Positions 43,539 to 51,122 of a stretch of DNA of 64,000 bases are shown piece after piece (positions within the stretch are counted from its first letter, which is position 1; the number at the start of each line of letters is the position of its first letter). Position numbers and translations under genes: made by a program. Below the pieces are notes generated by a model that was given only the letters and a program-made list of their open reading frames with translations, had not been told where the DNA came from and searched no databases. Source of the DNA: Corynebacterium phocae (GTDB lineage: Bacteria > Actinomycetota > Actinomycetes > Mycobacteriales > Mycobacteriaceae); contig NZ_VXKJ01000053.1 in assembly GCF_008693075.1 (NCBI RefSeq), positions 124,001 through 188,000 on the forward strand. Direction: 5' to 3'.

Positions 43539-44186
43539 ATGACCATTGCGACAGGCACTCAGCCCTTGTCCGTAGCCTTGCGCGAGGAAACGTCCAAGGC
43601 GCACGAAGCAACCGAGGGCTCCGACTTCATGACCCGCCTGATCGGTGGCCAGCTGGACGACAAAGCTGTTGCCATGTATACCGGGCAACTCTGGTTTGTC
43701 TATGACGCCCTTGAGCGCGCGGTGCGTTCCTTCGTTGGCTCCCCCATCGTGGACGCCTTCGCGGATCCCCGCCTAGAGCGTCGCGACTCCCTGGAGTCCG
43801 ACCTGCAGGAGATGTTGGGGGATGACTGGCGCGATCAGATCAAGATTCTGCCCGCAACCGCCAAGTACGTGGGTCATCTTGAGACTCTAAAGACGCCAGA
43901 GGCAGCGGTAGCACACCACTACGTTCGCTACTTGGGTGACGTTAGCGGCGGTCAGGTTATTTCTGCTCGCCTGCAGAAGGCGTACGGTTTTGGCCCGGAA
44001 AAAGTTAAATTCTACGATTTTTCCTCTGTGGGTAAGCCCGTTCCTTTCCGCCGTTCTTACCGCGAGGCTCTGGACAATTTGGAGCTCACTGCTGAGCAGC
44101 GCGCCAACCTTATTGCAGAGGCCGGGACAGCGTTTTACCTGAACCTGGGCGTTTTCGTTGAGCTGAAAGAGGCTATTGCTAAGTAA
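43539..44186 (+). CDS. hmuO: Heme oxygenase
   Basis: HmuO, 215 residues, opens the heme ring with oxygen to biliverdin, carbon monoxide and free iron, allowing heme to be used as an iron source. The proximal heme ligand is His22 (KAHE) and the distal helix motif is GDVSGGQ (133-139). It matches the family's usual length. GGAGG precedes the ATG. The DtxR box upstream and the ferritin gene downstream place it in iron control. Confidence 0.96.
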   Translation: MTIATGTQPLSVALREETSKAHEATEGSDFMTRLIGGQLDDKAVAMYTGQLWFVYDALERAVRSFVGSPIVDAFADPRLERRDSLESDLQEMLGDDWRDQIKILPATAKYVGHLETLKTPEAAVAHHYVRYLGDVSGGQVISARLQKAYGFGPEKVKFYDFSSVGKPVPFRRSYREALDNLELTAEQRANLIAEAGTAFYLNLGVFVELKEAIAK

Positions 44187-44228
44187 GTGGCCCAGGCCAC
44201 AGCTTTGGTAAGACAGGACTAATAATGT

Positions 44229-44277
44229 TTAGGGTAGGTTACCCAAAAAATCCCCTGACCGGGAGTTTTGGGTAACC
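44229..44277. promoter_or_regulatory. Inverted repeat between hmuO and ferritin with DtxR-like half
   Basis: GGTTACCCAAAA (44237-44248) and TTTTGGGTAACC (44266-44277) are a perfect 12-bp inverted repeat, with TCCC/GGGA pairing inside. It could be the hmuO terminator. The left arm also lies in a DtxR-like 19-mer (44229-44247, 14 of 19), so it could also serve iron control of the ferritin gene. Both readings are inference. Confidence 0.55.
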
Positions 44278-44374
44278 TTACCTTGCTAGCGCGGGGAAAA
44301 ATCTTGTGTATGCTTACTTTCGGAAGCACTTAAGAGCCTATCTAAAGGCCCCAGAAAAGTAAGGAAACACTATC

Positions 44375-44860
44375 ATGAACGAGTCCCTACAGACCCTCCT
44401 CAACGACCAGGTTATTAACGAGCACGGCGCTGCTCTCATCTACACCCAGCTGGCATACGAGTTGGACAATCTGTCCTTCCCCGGCATGCGTGATTGGATG
44501 CTGGCACAAGCAGCTGAAGAGCGTGAGCACGCGGCAAAGATCTCTGACCACCTGCTGGCTCGCGGCTATCGCGTGGAACTCACTGACATCCCGGTTGGCT
44601 CCATTAAGGCCGCAACCCCGCTGGACGCTTTCGAGGCGGCATACGCCCATGAGCAGAAAGTTTCTGAGCAAATCCGTGAGATTGCCCGTACTGCTGAGAA
44701 GGTAGGCGACCTAGACTCCCGCTCACTCATCAACTGGTTCTTGGATGAGCAGATTGAGGAAGAGGCTAGCGTCTCCGAAATTATTGACCACATTAAGATG
44801 GTTGGCAGTGACGGAGCAGGCCTGCTCCGCCTTGATGACAAGCTTGCCTCCCGCGACTAA
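44375..44860 (+). CDS. ftn: Ferritin
   Basis: A 161-residue non-heme ferritin that oxidises and stores iron. The ferroxidase ligands are present: Glu16, Glu49, His52 (EEREH), Glu93 and the later DEQIEEE motif. It lacks the bacterioferritin heme methionine region, so it is ferritin rather than Bfr. AAGTAAGGA precedes the ATG. It follows hmuO, whose product releases iron from heme, giving a heme-iron release-and-storage pair. Confidence 0.95.
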   Translation: MNESLQTLLNDQVINEHGAALIYTQLAYELDNLSFPGMRDWMLAQAAEEREHAAKISDHLLARGYRVELTDIPVGSIKAATPLDAFEAAYAHEQKVSEQIREIARTAEKVGDLDSRSLINWFLDEQIEEEASVSEIIDHIKMVGSDGAGLLRLDDKLASRD

Positions 44861-44913
44861 GACTTCCTTCGCGGCTTGAGCCATTCCAGCCGCTGCTAAT
44901 AGCAAAGCTTTTC

Positions 44914-44950
44914 CCACCGCCGGTTCGTGTCGCACGAGCCGGCGGTGGGC
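44914..44950 (+). terminator. Terminator of the ferritin gene
   Basis: A long stem (CCCACCGCCGG with CCGGCGGTGGG, extended by TCGTG/CACGA) follows the ferritin stop. It is stable but only weakly followed by T. Confidence 0.75.
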
Positions 44951-44967
44951 GTTTTCCTATGCGTGGC

Positions 44968-45162
44968 GCCCAGCCCGCAAGCGCCCAGCCCGCAAGCACC
45001 GAGCCCGTTAGCCCACGGCCTGCAGGCACCCAGCCCGTTAGCACCCAGCCCGTTAGCCCCCAGTCCGTTAGCCCACGGCCTGCAGGCACCCAGCCCGTTA
45101 GCACCCAGCCCGTTAGCGCCCAGCCCGTTAGCACCGAGCCCGCAAGCACCCAGCCTGGCGGG
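44968..45162. repeat. 15-bp tandem array between ferritin and ROK genes
   Basis: About 13 copies of a 15-bp unit related to CACCCAGCCCGTTAG fill about 195 bp between two convergent genes. A larger repeat is visible as a block starting CCCACGGCCTGCAGG (about 45019 and 45069). Copies vary at a few positions (GTTAG, GCAAG). The array is open in several frames because 15 is a multiple of three, but no start context supports a gene. It is not a CRISPR array: there are no unique spacers. Confidence 0.85.
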
Positions 45163-45171
45163 CAGGTGCCC

Positions 45172-46221
45172 CTATTTATTCAGGGTTAGGGGCTGGCGCA
45201 GTAGCGGGTCAAGCGCAACGGCGCGGGCGATGGAGCGCACGATATCGCGGTGGCTGGGAATGAGCCGGAGTTGGGGGGCGTCTTTCAATTGGGCGCGGAC
45301 TTCTGCTGCAAATATTCGGGGTGCTTGGGGGTCGTCGTAGAAAGCGCCGCCGGCAATAACCAGGGTGTCCGGCCGGTGGGCCTCAATCAATTTGGCAGCT
45401 AGCTTGCCCAGGTCCTGCGCGCGGTGTGTGAGGACCTCACGGCTGTTGGATCCCTTGGAGATCTGCTTGTTAATCGCTGTGGTCACCAGGGTGTTCTCCG
45501 GAGCTTGGCCGTTGAGGCTGGGTAGTGCAAGTGTGTGAACGCCCTCATCGTTCGATAGCGCTGCGCCCAAGGAGTCGTCGGCAAACAGCACCATCACAGT
45601 GGGGGTGTTATCCAGTGAGGCGGTCTGGGTTTCAGAGCCCAAGATTGCCGGGACGGCGGCGGAGACGGTTACTGGCACGTCAAATTGGTAGCGCAGGCGT
45701 TGGGCTATATCCATGTTGTCCCATCCCAGGTTGGGGGCGTGGACCAAGCCTTCGGGGCTGACAGATCCGGAGGTGGCTACGCCCACGGATACCAGTTTGC
45801 GGTCTGATCCGGTGCTGAGCCGGTGGACGCCGGCCATGAGATGTTCAATGAAGTCATCTTCGCTCAGGCTAGCAACGGGGGTGGGAACATCTTCTTCTGC
45901 GATAATGCGTCCCCGGTTGTCGTATAGGGCTATGTAGGTGGCGGTGGTGCCAACAGCTAGTCCGGCCAGCATCCAGTCATTGTCCCCAATTTTGACGGGA
46001 ATGATGGGACGGCCGCGCCCGCGTGATTGGGTGAGATCGGTGCGTTCCGCAAGCAGTCCTGCCCCGATGAGGGCGGTGACTGCGCGGGTAATGGTGGGTT
46101 GGGACAGCCCGGTGGCTTCTACCAGCTCAGCACGAGTAATCACGGAGCTCAGCCGTGTGAGGTGGAGGCATTTGGCGGCAGGGTTGTCTGGCCGCGAGAA
46201 AACAGTCCCGGTGTTACGCAT
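45172..46221 (-). CDS. ROK family transcriptional regulator
   Basis: A 349-residue regulator with an N-terminal winged helix (about 20-60, ELVEATGLSQPTITRAVTAL) and a C-terminal ROK (sugar-kinase-like) domain with LGWDNMDIAQRL and the VAGLAVGTT-type phosphate loop. The zinc-binding cysteine motif of true ROK kinases is not seen, as expected for a regulator. It probably senses a sugar or its phosphate. TATACT lies six bases upstream of the ATG, so the mRNA may be leaderless. Two TAGAC-N6 sites lie just upstream and could be autoregulatory operators. Confidence 0.88.
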   Translation of the reverse strand: MRNTGTVFSRPDNPAAKCLHLTRLSSVITRAELVEATGLSQPTITRAVTALIGAGLLAERTDLTQSRGRGRPIIPVKIGDNDWMLAGLAVGTTATYIALYDNRGRIIAEEDVPTPVASLSEDDFIEHLMAGVHRLSTGSDRKLVSVGVATSGSVSPEGLVHAPNLGWDNMDIAQRLRYQFDVPVTVSAAVPAILGSETQTASLDNTPTVMVLFADDSLGAALSNDEGVHTLALPSLNGQAPENTLVTTAINKQISKGSNSREVLTHRAQDLGKLAAKLIEAHRPDTLVIAGGAFYDDPQAPRIFAAEVRAQLKDAPQLRLIPSHRDIVRSIARAVALDPLLRQPLTLNK

Positions 46222-46240
46222 GGTTAAAGTATAAAGAGTA

Positions 46241-46256
46241 TAGACTACCTTGTCTA
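46241..46256. promoter_or_regulatory. Perfect TAGAC-N6-GTCTA site upstream of the ROK gene
   Basis: TAGAC-TACCTT-GTCTA is a perfect inverted repeat that equals the McbR consensus. It is about 20 bases before the ROK gene start, just upstream of its -10. It may be an McbR site or the operator of the ROK regulator itself. Confidence 0.65.
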
Positions 46257-46274
46257 ATTAGCCACCCGACTATA

Positions 46275-46290
46275 TAGACAACTTGGTATT
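46275..46290. promoter_or_regulatory. TAGAC-N6-GTATT site upstream of the ROK gene
   Basis: TAGAC-AACTTG-GTATT is the same type as the metF operators (TAGAC-CGCTTG-GTATR). It is 34 bases from the perfect site and touches the end of the sirtuin gene. Confidence 0.5.
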
Positions 46291-46993
46291 AAAGTAGCGC
46301 TGGGAGCACCTTCTCCGCAGTTCCCTGAATTAAACGGGAGTACCTACTCAGCTCAGTGGCAACGGGACTGACCTCCAGCACGGGAGTGCCCAGGTCAAAG
46401 GCCACTAGCGGCAAACTGGCGGCCGGCTGCACCACGCCGGAGGTTCCCACGATGATGACGGCGTCTGCGGTGGACATTCGTTGCTCTGCCTCCTCCCACT
46501 CGCGGTGGGGGAGTGCTTCTCCAAACCAGACCACGCCCGGGCGGATGAGATTTCCGCACAACGGGCATTCCGGGATTGTTTCCGGATGGACCTCCCCGCG
46601 CCAGGGCCGGGCGCAGATGGAGCACCGGAACTCGAAGAGGGAACCGTGCAGGTGCGTGACCGTGCCGCTACCGGCGCGCTCATGCAGGTCATCGATATTT
46701 TGGGTGGTAACGGCAGTCTTTGCCGATGCCGCCACAGCTCTATGCCCGGCATGTGGCTGCGCACGTAGCGCCAGATCCCGCCGGTGGAGGTACCACCGCC
46801 ACATGGGTTCCGGGTCTTTTGCCCACGCCCCGATTGATGCCATGGCCTGGGGGTCCACCTTGGACCAGATCCCGGTGGTGGCGTCGCGGAAGGTGTCAAG
46901 GCCAGATTCCGCTGACATTCCCGCGCCGGTAAATACTTCCACGCGTTGCGCATCTTGGATCACTCGGGCGGCTTGCTCTACACAGGTGTTCAT
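46289..46993 (-). CDS. cobB: NAD-dependent protein deacylase, SIR2 family (2)
   Basis: A 234-residue sirtuin of class III (CobB/SIRT5-like). Motifs seen are GAGMSAESGLDTFRD, WYLHRR with the YxxR pair that reads acidic acyl groups (desuccinylase/demalonylase), TQNIDDLH, HGS, and zinc cysteines in CSICARPW and CPLCG. TAGCAT on the minus strand lies eight bases before its ATG. Only 20 bases separate it from the divergent LOG-type gene, the same layout as the Nudix/CHY pair. Confidence 0.92.
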   Translation of the reverse strand: MNTCVEQAARVIQDAQRVEVFTGAGMSAESGLDTFRDATTGIWSKVDPQAMASIGAWAKDPEPMWRWYLHRRDLALRAQPHAGHRAVAASAKTAVTTQNIDDLHERAGSGTVTHLHGSLFEFRCSICARPWRGEVHPETIPECPLCGNLIRPGVVWFGEALPHREWEEAEQRMSTADAVIIVGTSGVVQPAASLPLVAFDLGTPVLEVSPVATELSRYSRLIQGTAEKVLPALL

Positions 46994-47013
46994 AACTTCC
47001 TATGCTAGTGAGT
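46994..47013. promoter_or_regulatory. Second 20-bp divergent promoter region with overlapping -10 elements
   Basis: Twenty bases separate the two start codons. TATGCT (47001-47006) ends seven bases before the plus-strand ATG at 47014; TAGCAT on the minus strand (47007-47002) ends eight bases before the cobB ATG. The hexamers share five bases. Spacing is identical to the region at 37291-37310. Confidence 0.6.
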
Positions 47014-47583
47014 ATGAAAAACGTAGCGGTTTATTGTGGTTCATCCAGTGGCAACCGGGCCCATTTTGCCGTGGCCGCCCGAAAGCTCGGGGCAGAGCTG
47101 GCGCGCCGGGATATTGGGCTGGTCTATGGCGGCGGCCGCGTGGGGCTGATGGGGGAGATAGCGGACGCCGTGCTAGCAGGCGGAGGCCAGGTGACTGGGG
47201 TCATCCCCCGGCAGTTGGCGGACCTGGAGGTGGCACACCAGGGGCTCACGCGGCTGGAGTGCGTGGAGACCATGGCGCAGCGCAAAACCCGGATGGAGGA
47301 GTTGGCGGACGGTTTCATTGCTATGCCGGGCGGAGTGGGGACTTTGGAGGAGCTGGCGGAGGTCCTCACTATGCAGCAGCTTGGTACCACGGACGGGCCG
47401 GTGGCCTTTCTGGATGTGGCGGGTTATTGGCAGCCTTTCCGCACCATGTTCGCAGCCTTTGCCAAGCAGGGTTTTATGCAGCAGCGTTATGTTGATAACC
47501 TAATATTTTCGGATAACCCCGCTGACCTGCTGGATCTTTGTCAGGAATTTCGCCCCTTGGGGCCTAAATGGCAAAGGGGCTAG
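47014..47583 (+). CDS. LOG-family protein (TIGR00730), nucleotide 5'-monophosphate phosphoribohydrolase
   Basis: A 189-residue Rossmann-fold protein of the LOG/TIGR00730 family. It removes ribose phosphate from cytokinin-like or AMP-type nucleotides. The two signatures are YGGGRVGLMGEIADAVL and PGGVGTLEE; the N-terminus MKNVAVYCGSS is typical. The ATG at 47014 is chosen for this and for the -10 spacing; another ATG at 47002 overlaps the -10 element. It may act with the AMP-related genes 5 kb away, but this is inference. Confidence 0.9.
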   Translation: MKNVAVYCGSSSGNRAHFAVAARKLGAELARRDIGLVYGGGRVGLMGEIADAVLAGGGQVTGVIPRQLADLEVAHQGLTRLECVETMAQRKTRMEELADGFIAMPGGVGTLEELAEVLTMQQLGTTDGPVAFLDVAGYWQPFRTMFAAFAKQGFMQQRYVDNLIFSDNPADLLDLCQEFRPLGPKWQRG

Positions 47584-47593
47584 ACTTTGGATT

Positions 47594-49237
47594 ATGACTC
47601 CCGAAACCCAGCGTCAACCCTCTCTATTGGATGCTTCCTGCGATAGTTTTGTTTATGACTTAGCCGCACTTTCCCCCACCGAGGCCACGGCCATGGGAAT
47701 AGAAGGCTTTGATGGAGAACTCCAAGACTTCTCCCCGGAATACTATCAATCCGTGGCTGACCGTACCCGTGAGATGGTGGCGGATATTGACGCCTTGGAT
47801 GACTGCACTTATGAAGCTGATGATGAAGATGACTTCGATGAGGTTGATGAAGTCACCGCCGCCGCCCTGCGAGACCGCTTGGTGTTGCAACTGGAACTTC
47901 ACCACCACCGTGAGGACCTGCGGTGCCTGAACAACATTGCCTCCCCTGTCCAGGAAATCCGGGACACCCTGTTGCTCATGCCAAGCGACACGCCGGAACA
48001 AAAAGAAGCCATCCGTTCGCGGATTTCCAAGATCCCCCGCGCGCTGGAGGGGTACAAGGAATCTCTCAAGGAAGCTGCCAGCACCGGCCGGGTGGCCGCA
48101 ATCCGGCAGATTAATGAGGTTATTGGCCAGTGCAACGCCCTGGCTGATGGGGACCTGCTGGACAACCTGGGCACGTCGGGGGAGGTAGAAGCCGCTAAGC
48201 GCGCTTTTGAAGAGTTTTCTTCCTGGCTGTCCGCGGAACTCCAACCCCAAGCCCCTAGCGAAGACGCGTTTGGCCGCGAGCGCTATGAGCGTTTCTCCCG
48301 GCTGTTCGTGGGCTTCCCCGTAGATCTTGATGAAGCCTATGAATGGGGATTGGACCGCGTCGCGGAAATTACTGCGGAGCAGGAAAAGATTGCCCGGCAG
48401 CTCTACGGTGAGGGTACCTCTCCGCGTACCGCCATGCGTCAGCTGGATAATGAGGAGCGCTATACTCTCCACGGTCAGGACGCCTTGGTGGAGTGGATGC
48501 AATCCACCGCTGACCGCGTTATTAAGGACTTGGACGGCAAGTATTTTGACATCGATGAAGCCGTGCGCCCCATTGAGTGCAAGATTGATCCAGCTGGTAC
48601 CGGCGGGATTTTTTACACCGGCCCGTCTGATGATTTCACCCGTCCGGGCCGCATGTGGTGGTCGGTGCCAGAAGGCCAAGACACTTTCCACACTTGGCAG
48701 GAGTTGACCACCGTCCACCACGAGGGCGCGCCGGGCCACCACCTGCAAATAGGTGCAGCTATGACCCAACCGGACTTAAATCTATGGCGTCGCGTTGCGT
48801 GCTGGAACTCTGGTCACGGTGAGGGCTGGGCGCTTTATGCTGAGGCCCTCATGGCGGAGCTGGGGTACATGGATGATCCCGGTTTTCGCATGGGGTTGCT
48901 GGACGCGCAGCGTTTCCGGGCAGCTCGGGTGGTAGTTGATATCGGGCTGCACCTGGGCAAGATGATGCCGGATAATTCCGGCAAGTGGGACAAGGCGCAC
49001 ATGCGCACCTTCATGCGGGAAAACACCGCCATGGATGACGCCAACCTGGCCTTCGAGGTCAACCGCTACCTTGGCTGGGCCGGCCAGGCACCGTCCTACG
49101 CGCTGGGCCAGCGCCTGTGGCAGCAAACTCGTGAGGAAGCTGTGGCGCAGGGCATGTCCGTCCGGGACTTCCACTCAAAGGCCCTGGCCTTGGGTTCTAT
49201 CCCCATGGCCATCTTGCGTGAGACGCTGTTGGATTAA
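47594..49237 (+). CDS. DUF885 family protein (M3/M2-like predicted peptidase)
   Basis: A 547-residue cytoplasmic protein of the DUF885 family. It has a metallopeptidase-like zinc motif HHEGAPGHH at about 375-383 and is mostly helical, with a charged N-terminal half. The family is often predicted as a carboxypeptidase or dipeptidase, but its substrate is unproven. TAGACT lies seven bases before the ATG (leaderless). It begins ten bases after the LOG-family gene's stop. Confidence 0.85.
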   Translation: MTPETQRQPSLLDASCDSFVYDLAALSPTEATAMGIEGFDGELQDFSPEYYQSVADRTREMVADIDALDDCTYEADDEDDFDEVDEVTAAALRDRLVLQLELHHHREDLRCLNNIASPVQEIRDTLLLMPSDTPEQKEAIRSRISKIPRALEGYKESLKEAASTGRVAAIRQINEVIGQCNALADGDLLDNLGTSGEVEAAKRAFEEFSSWLSAELQPQAPSEDAFGRERYERFSRLFVGFPVDLDEAYEWGLDRVAEITAEQEKIARQLYGEGTSPRTAMRQLDNEERYTLHGQDALVEWMQSTADRVIKDLDGKYFDIDEAVRPIECKIDPAGTGGIFYTGPSDDFTRPGRMWWSVPEGQDTFHTWQELTTVHHEGAPGHHLQIGAAMTQPDLNLWRRVACWNSGHGEGWALYAEALMAELGYMDDPGFRMGLLDAQRFRAARVVVDIGLHLGKMMPDNSGKWDKAHMRTFMRENTAMDDANLAFEVNRYLGWAGQAPSYALGQRLWQQTREEAVAQGMSVRDFHSKALALGSIPMAILRETLLD

Positions 49238-49283
49238 GGACCCAATCCGCACCACGGCGGGTGCCCGTGGGAACGTGCAGGAC

Positions 49284-50321
49284 TTAGCTACCCTTACCCA
49301 GCTTTCGCGCCAGGCGCAGCAGCTGCGGGAGGTAGCCCGCAATCATCAGGATGAAGATGAGCCGCACCAGCTGCACGGTGACTACCTCCGCTCCTCCGCC
49401 GGCCTCGGAACTCAGCGCCAGGACGGTCTCCAGCGCGCCGGGAGAGGTGGCTAGGTAAGCCTCCAGGTAGGTGATGTCTACCCAATGCATGAGTAGCCAG
49501 GCAGATATGGCACTCACGCCAATCACCGCGCCGATAAACGCCAGGGTGGCTGGTAGTTGGGCGGAAAAGGCGCGCAGTGCGGCCACGTTGAGCGCGCCAC
49601 CACAGGCCCAGCCGATAGCCAAGAAGGCCACTACTCGGAAGGCCTCCGGTGGCGCTGCCGTGTAGCCTGGCGGCAGCAGCGGCTCGGCTAGCAGGGTGAG
49701 CAGCAGGGGGCCCATAACCGCTGCTGCCGGCAACCGAAGGACAACGCCCAGCGGCCGGCCCGCCGCCGCGATGACTAGCGCCAGCCACCACAGACTCACG
49801 GCGTTCCCGCTGGTGCTGGCTCCAAGGTCGTGGACTCCCATCAGGCCCGCGACTAGTGGCAGGGACAAAGAGACCGCTAGTAGTCTCAGGTACTGGGTCA
49901 TAATGACAAAGCTTTGGTCCGCCCCCACTTCTGCGGCTAGCGCTGGCATGAGAGAGGCGCCTCCGGGAAGCATGGACATGATGCCAGTTTCCCAGCTGAC
50001 CTGCGTTGGCTTCGCGCGGTGCAGGGCTATGCCGCCGGCTAGACCCACACCCACGGATATCCCGGCCATGACGGCGGCGGCCGGCAGGAGCCCCAGGAGT
50101 GTTTGCCATGGGGTCAGTGTCAGCGGCATGGCAGCCAACATGCCGACGAAACCGATGGATGCAGTGTAGAAGTAGCGGTTAAGGCTCAGCTGCCGGCCTG
50201 TTGTCAGGGCGGCCATGCCAGCTCCGGCGATGCCCCCTAAAATCCATGCCGCCGGCACCCCTAGGCACTCCAGCACCGCGCCGAGGGCCCCGGAGATGGG
50301 GACGATTGCAACCCACAACAT
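49284..50321 (-). CDS. AbrB-family (duplicated) membrane protein
   Basis: A 345-residue integral membrane protein with about 10-11 hydrophobic helices in two related halves, of the AbrB-duplication family sometimes called ammonia-monooxygenase-like. Signatures include GGASLMPALAAEVGADQSFV and a Gly/Pro-rich GGIAGAGMAALTTGR. The ATG at 50321 is preferred; a longer frame to 50627 would overlap the divergent gene. TAGACT lies eight bases upstream. The transported substrate, if any, is unknown. Confidence 0.78.
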   Translation of the reverse strand: MLWVAIVPISGALGAVLECLGVPAAWILGGIAGAGMAALTTGRQLSLNRYFYTASIGFVGMLAAMPLTLTPWQTLLGLLPAAAVMAGISVGVGLAGGIALHRAKPTQVSWETGIMSMLPGGASLMPALAAEVGADQSFVIMTQYLRLLAVSLSLPLVAGLMGVHDLGASTSGNAVSLWWLALVIAAAGRPLGVVLRLPAAAVMGPLLLTLLAEPLLPPGYTAAPPEAFRVVAFLAIGWACGGALNVAALRAFSAQLPATLAFIGAVIGVSAISAWLLMHWVDITYLEAYLATSPGALETVLALSSEAGGGAEVVTVQLVRLIFILMIAGYLPQLLRLARKLGKGS

Positions 50322-50399
50322 AGTTGCACAGTCTAATGCGGACGACGCTAGATCCGCAGCCGCCGGTGGGTGTCCCGACTGTTTGGTAGTTTTGCGTTT

Positions 50400-51062
50400 A
50401 TGGAAAATATTAATGCTATGCCACCGGTGCCAGCCACCCTGCCCACCGACAACGAACTGGTCGAGGAAATCAAAGACTACATCTGGAAGTCGTTGATTAT
50501 CCGCGGGGTCTCGGACGTAGCGGAAATCCGGGAGTGTACAGAGGAGCTTTTTGAAGAAGAATTGGAGGGCGTAAACCCAATCCACGTGGAGGACCTGGCT
50601 GGGCAGATGGTGGATATCCGCCGGCACCAGCTTACGGAATTGGGCGGCTATTCCTCCCGCCTTAGTGCCGCCTTCCAGGAGTTGAAGGACCGCGGCGTGT
50701 TGGCTTTAGGGGATTTTTCCTGCTGCGGGACCTGCGGCTCCGGGGAGGCCCATGATTTGATGCTTGAGCGGGGCATGGACGGCTACGTTTATTTCCACGA
50801 ACAGGATACGGATGACCTCATCGATAGCGGGGAGACTTACTTGGGTTATGGACTAAACCTCCCCAAGCGCTACACGGAAGAAGAATGGGAGGCCCTTTCG
50901 GAGGATGCCGCCACCAGGATCTACACCGAGTTGTGCCGTTCCATGGCAGAGGACACCCTCACACCGGTCTTCGAACGCCACGGCATTGACTTTCACTGGG
51001 ACGGGGACCTGTCAGTCCGGATGCACATTTCCAACGCGGACTTTTTCCGGCCGTTGTCATAA
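50400..51062 (+). CDS. DUF6891-like cytoplasmic protein
   Basis: A 220-residue soluble, acidic protein. The centre carries GDFSCCGTCGSGEAHDLM and GYVYFHEQDTDDL, typical of the DUF6891 family; the cysteines might bind metal, but no function is known. The ATG at 50400 has TAGTTT seven bases before it (leaderless), preferred to a GTG at 50370. It is transcribed divergently from the AbrB-type gene. Confidence 0.75.
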   Translation: MENINAMPPVPATLPTDNELVEEIKDYIWKSLIIRGVSDVAEIRECTEELFEEELEGVNPIHVEDLAGQMVDIRRHQLTELGGYSSRLSAAFQELKDRGVLALGDFSCCGTCGSGEAHDLMLERGMDGYVYFHEQDTDDLIDSGETYLGYGLNLPKRYTEEEWEALSEDAATRIYTELCRSMAEDTLTPVFERHGIDFHWDGDLSVRMHISNADFFRPLS

Positions 51063-51065
51063 AAA

Positions 51066-51098
51066 GCGCCCGCTCTCCGTGTGCAGAGCGCGGGCGGG
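51066..51098. terminator. Terminator between convergent genes
   Basis: GCGCCCGCTCT pairs with AGAGCGCGGGCG in a strong hairpin directly after the DUF6891-like stop. A run of A before it acts as a T-run for the minus-strand gene. Confidence 0.8.
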
Positions 51099-51122
51099 AA
51101 AATCCGGAAGGCGGTGTCTAGG

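Noticed and set aside
44968..45162. CRISPR array
   Set aside because: The copies are directly adjacent with no unique spacers, and no cas genes are nearby.
44959..45189. An open frame across the 15-bp array, reading TQPVS repeats
   Set aside because: Units of 15 bp keep all frames open. It begins inside the ferritin terminator region and has no ribosome-binding site or leaderless promoter.
47660..48769. A 369-residue minus-strand frame opposite the DUF885 gene
   Set aside because: Shadow of the real gene in GC-rich sequence, without a recognisable domain.
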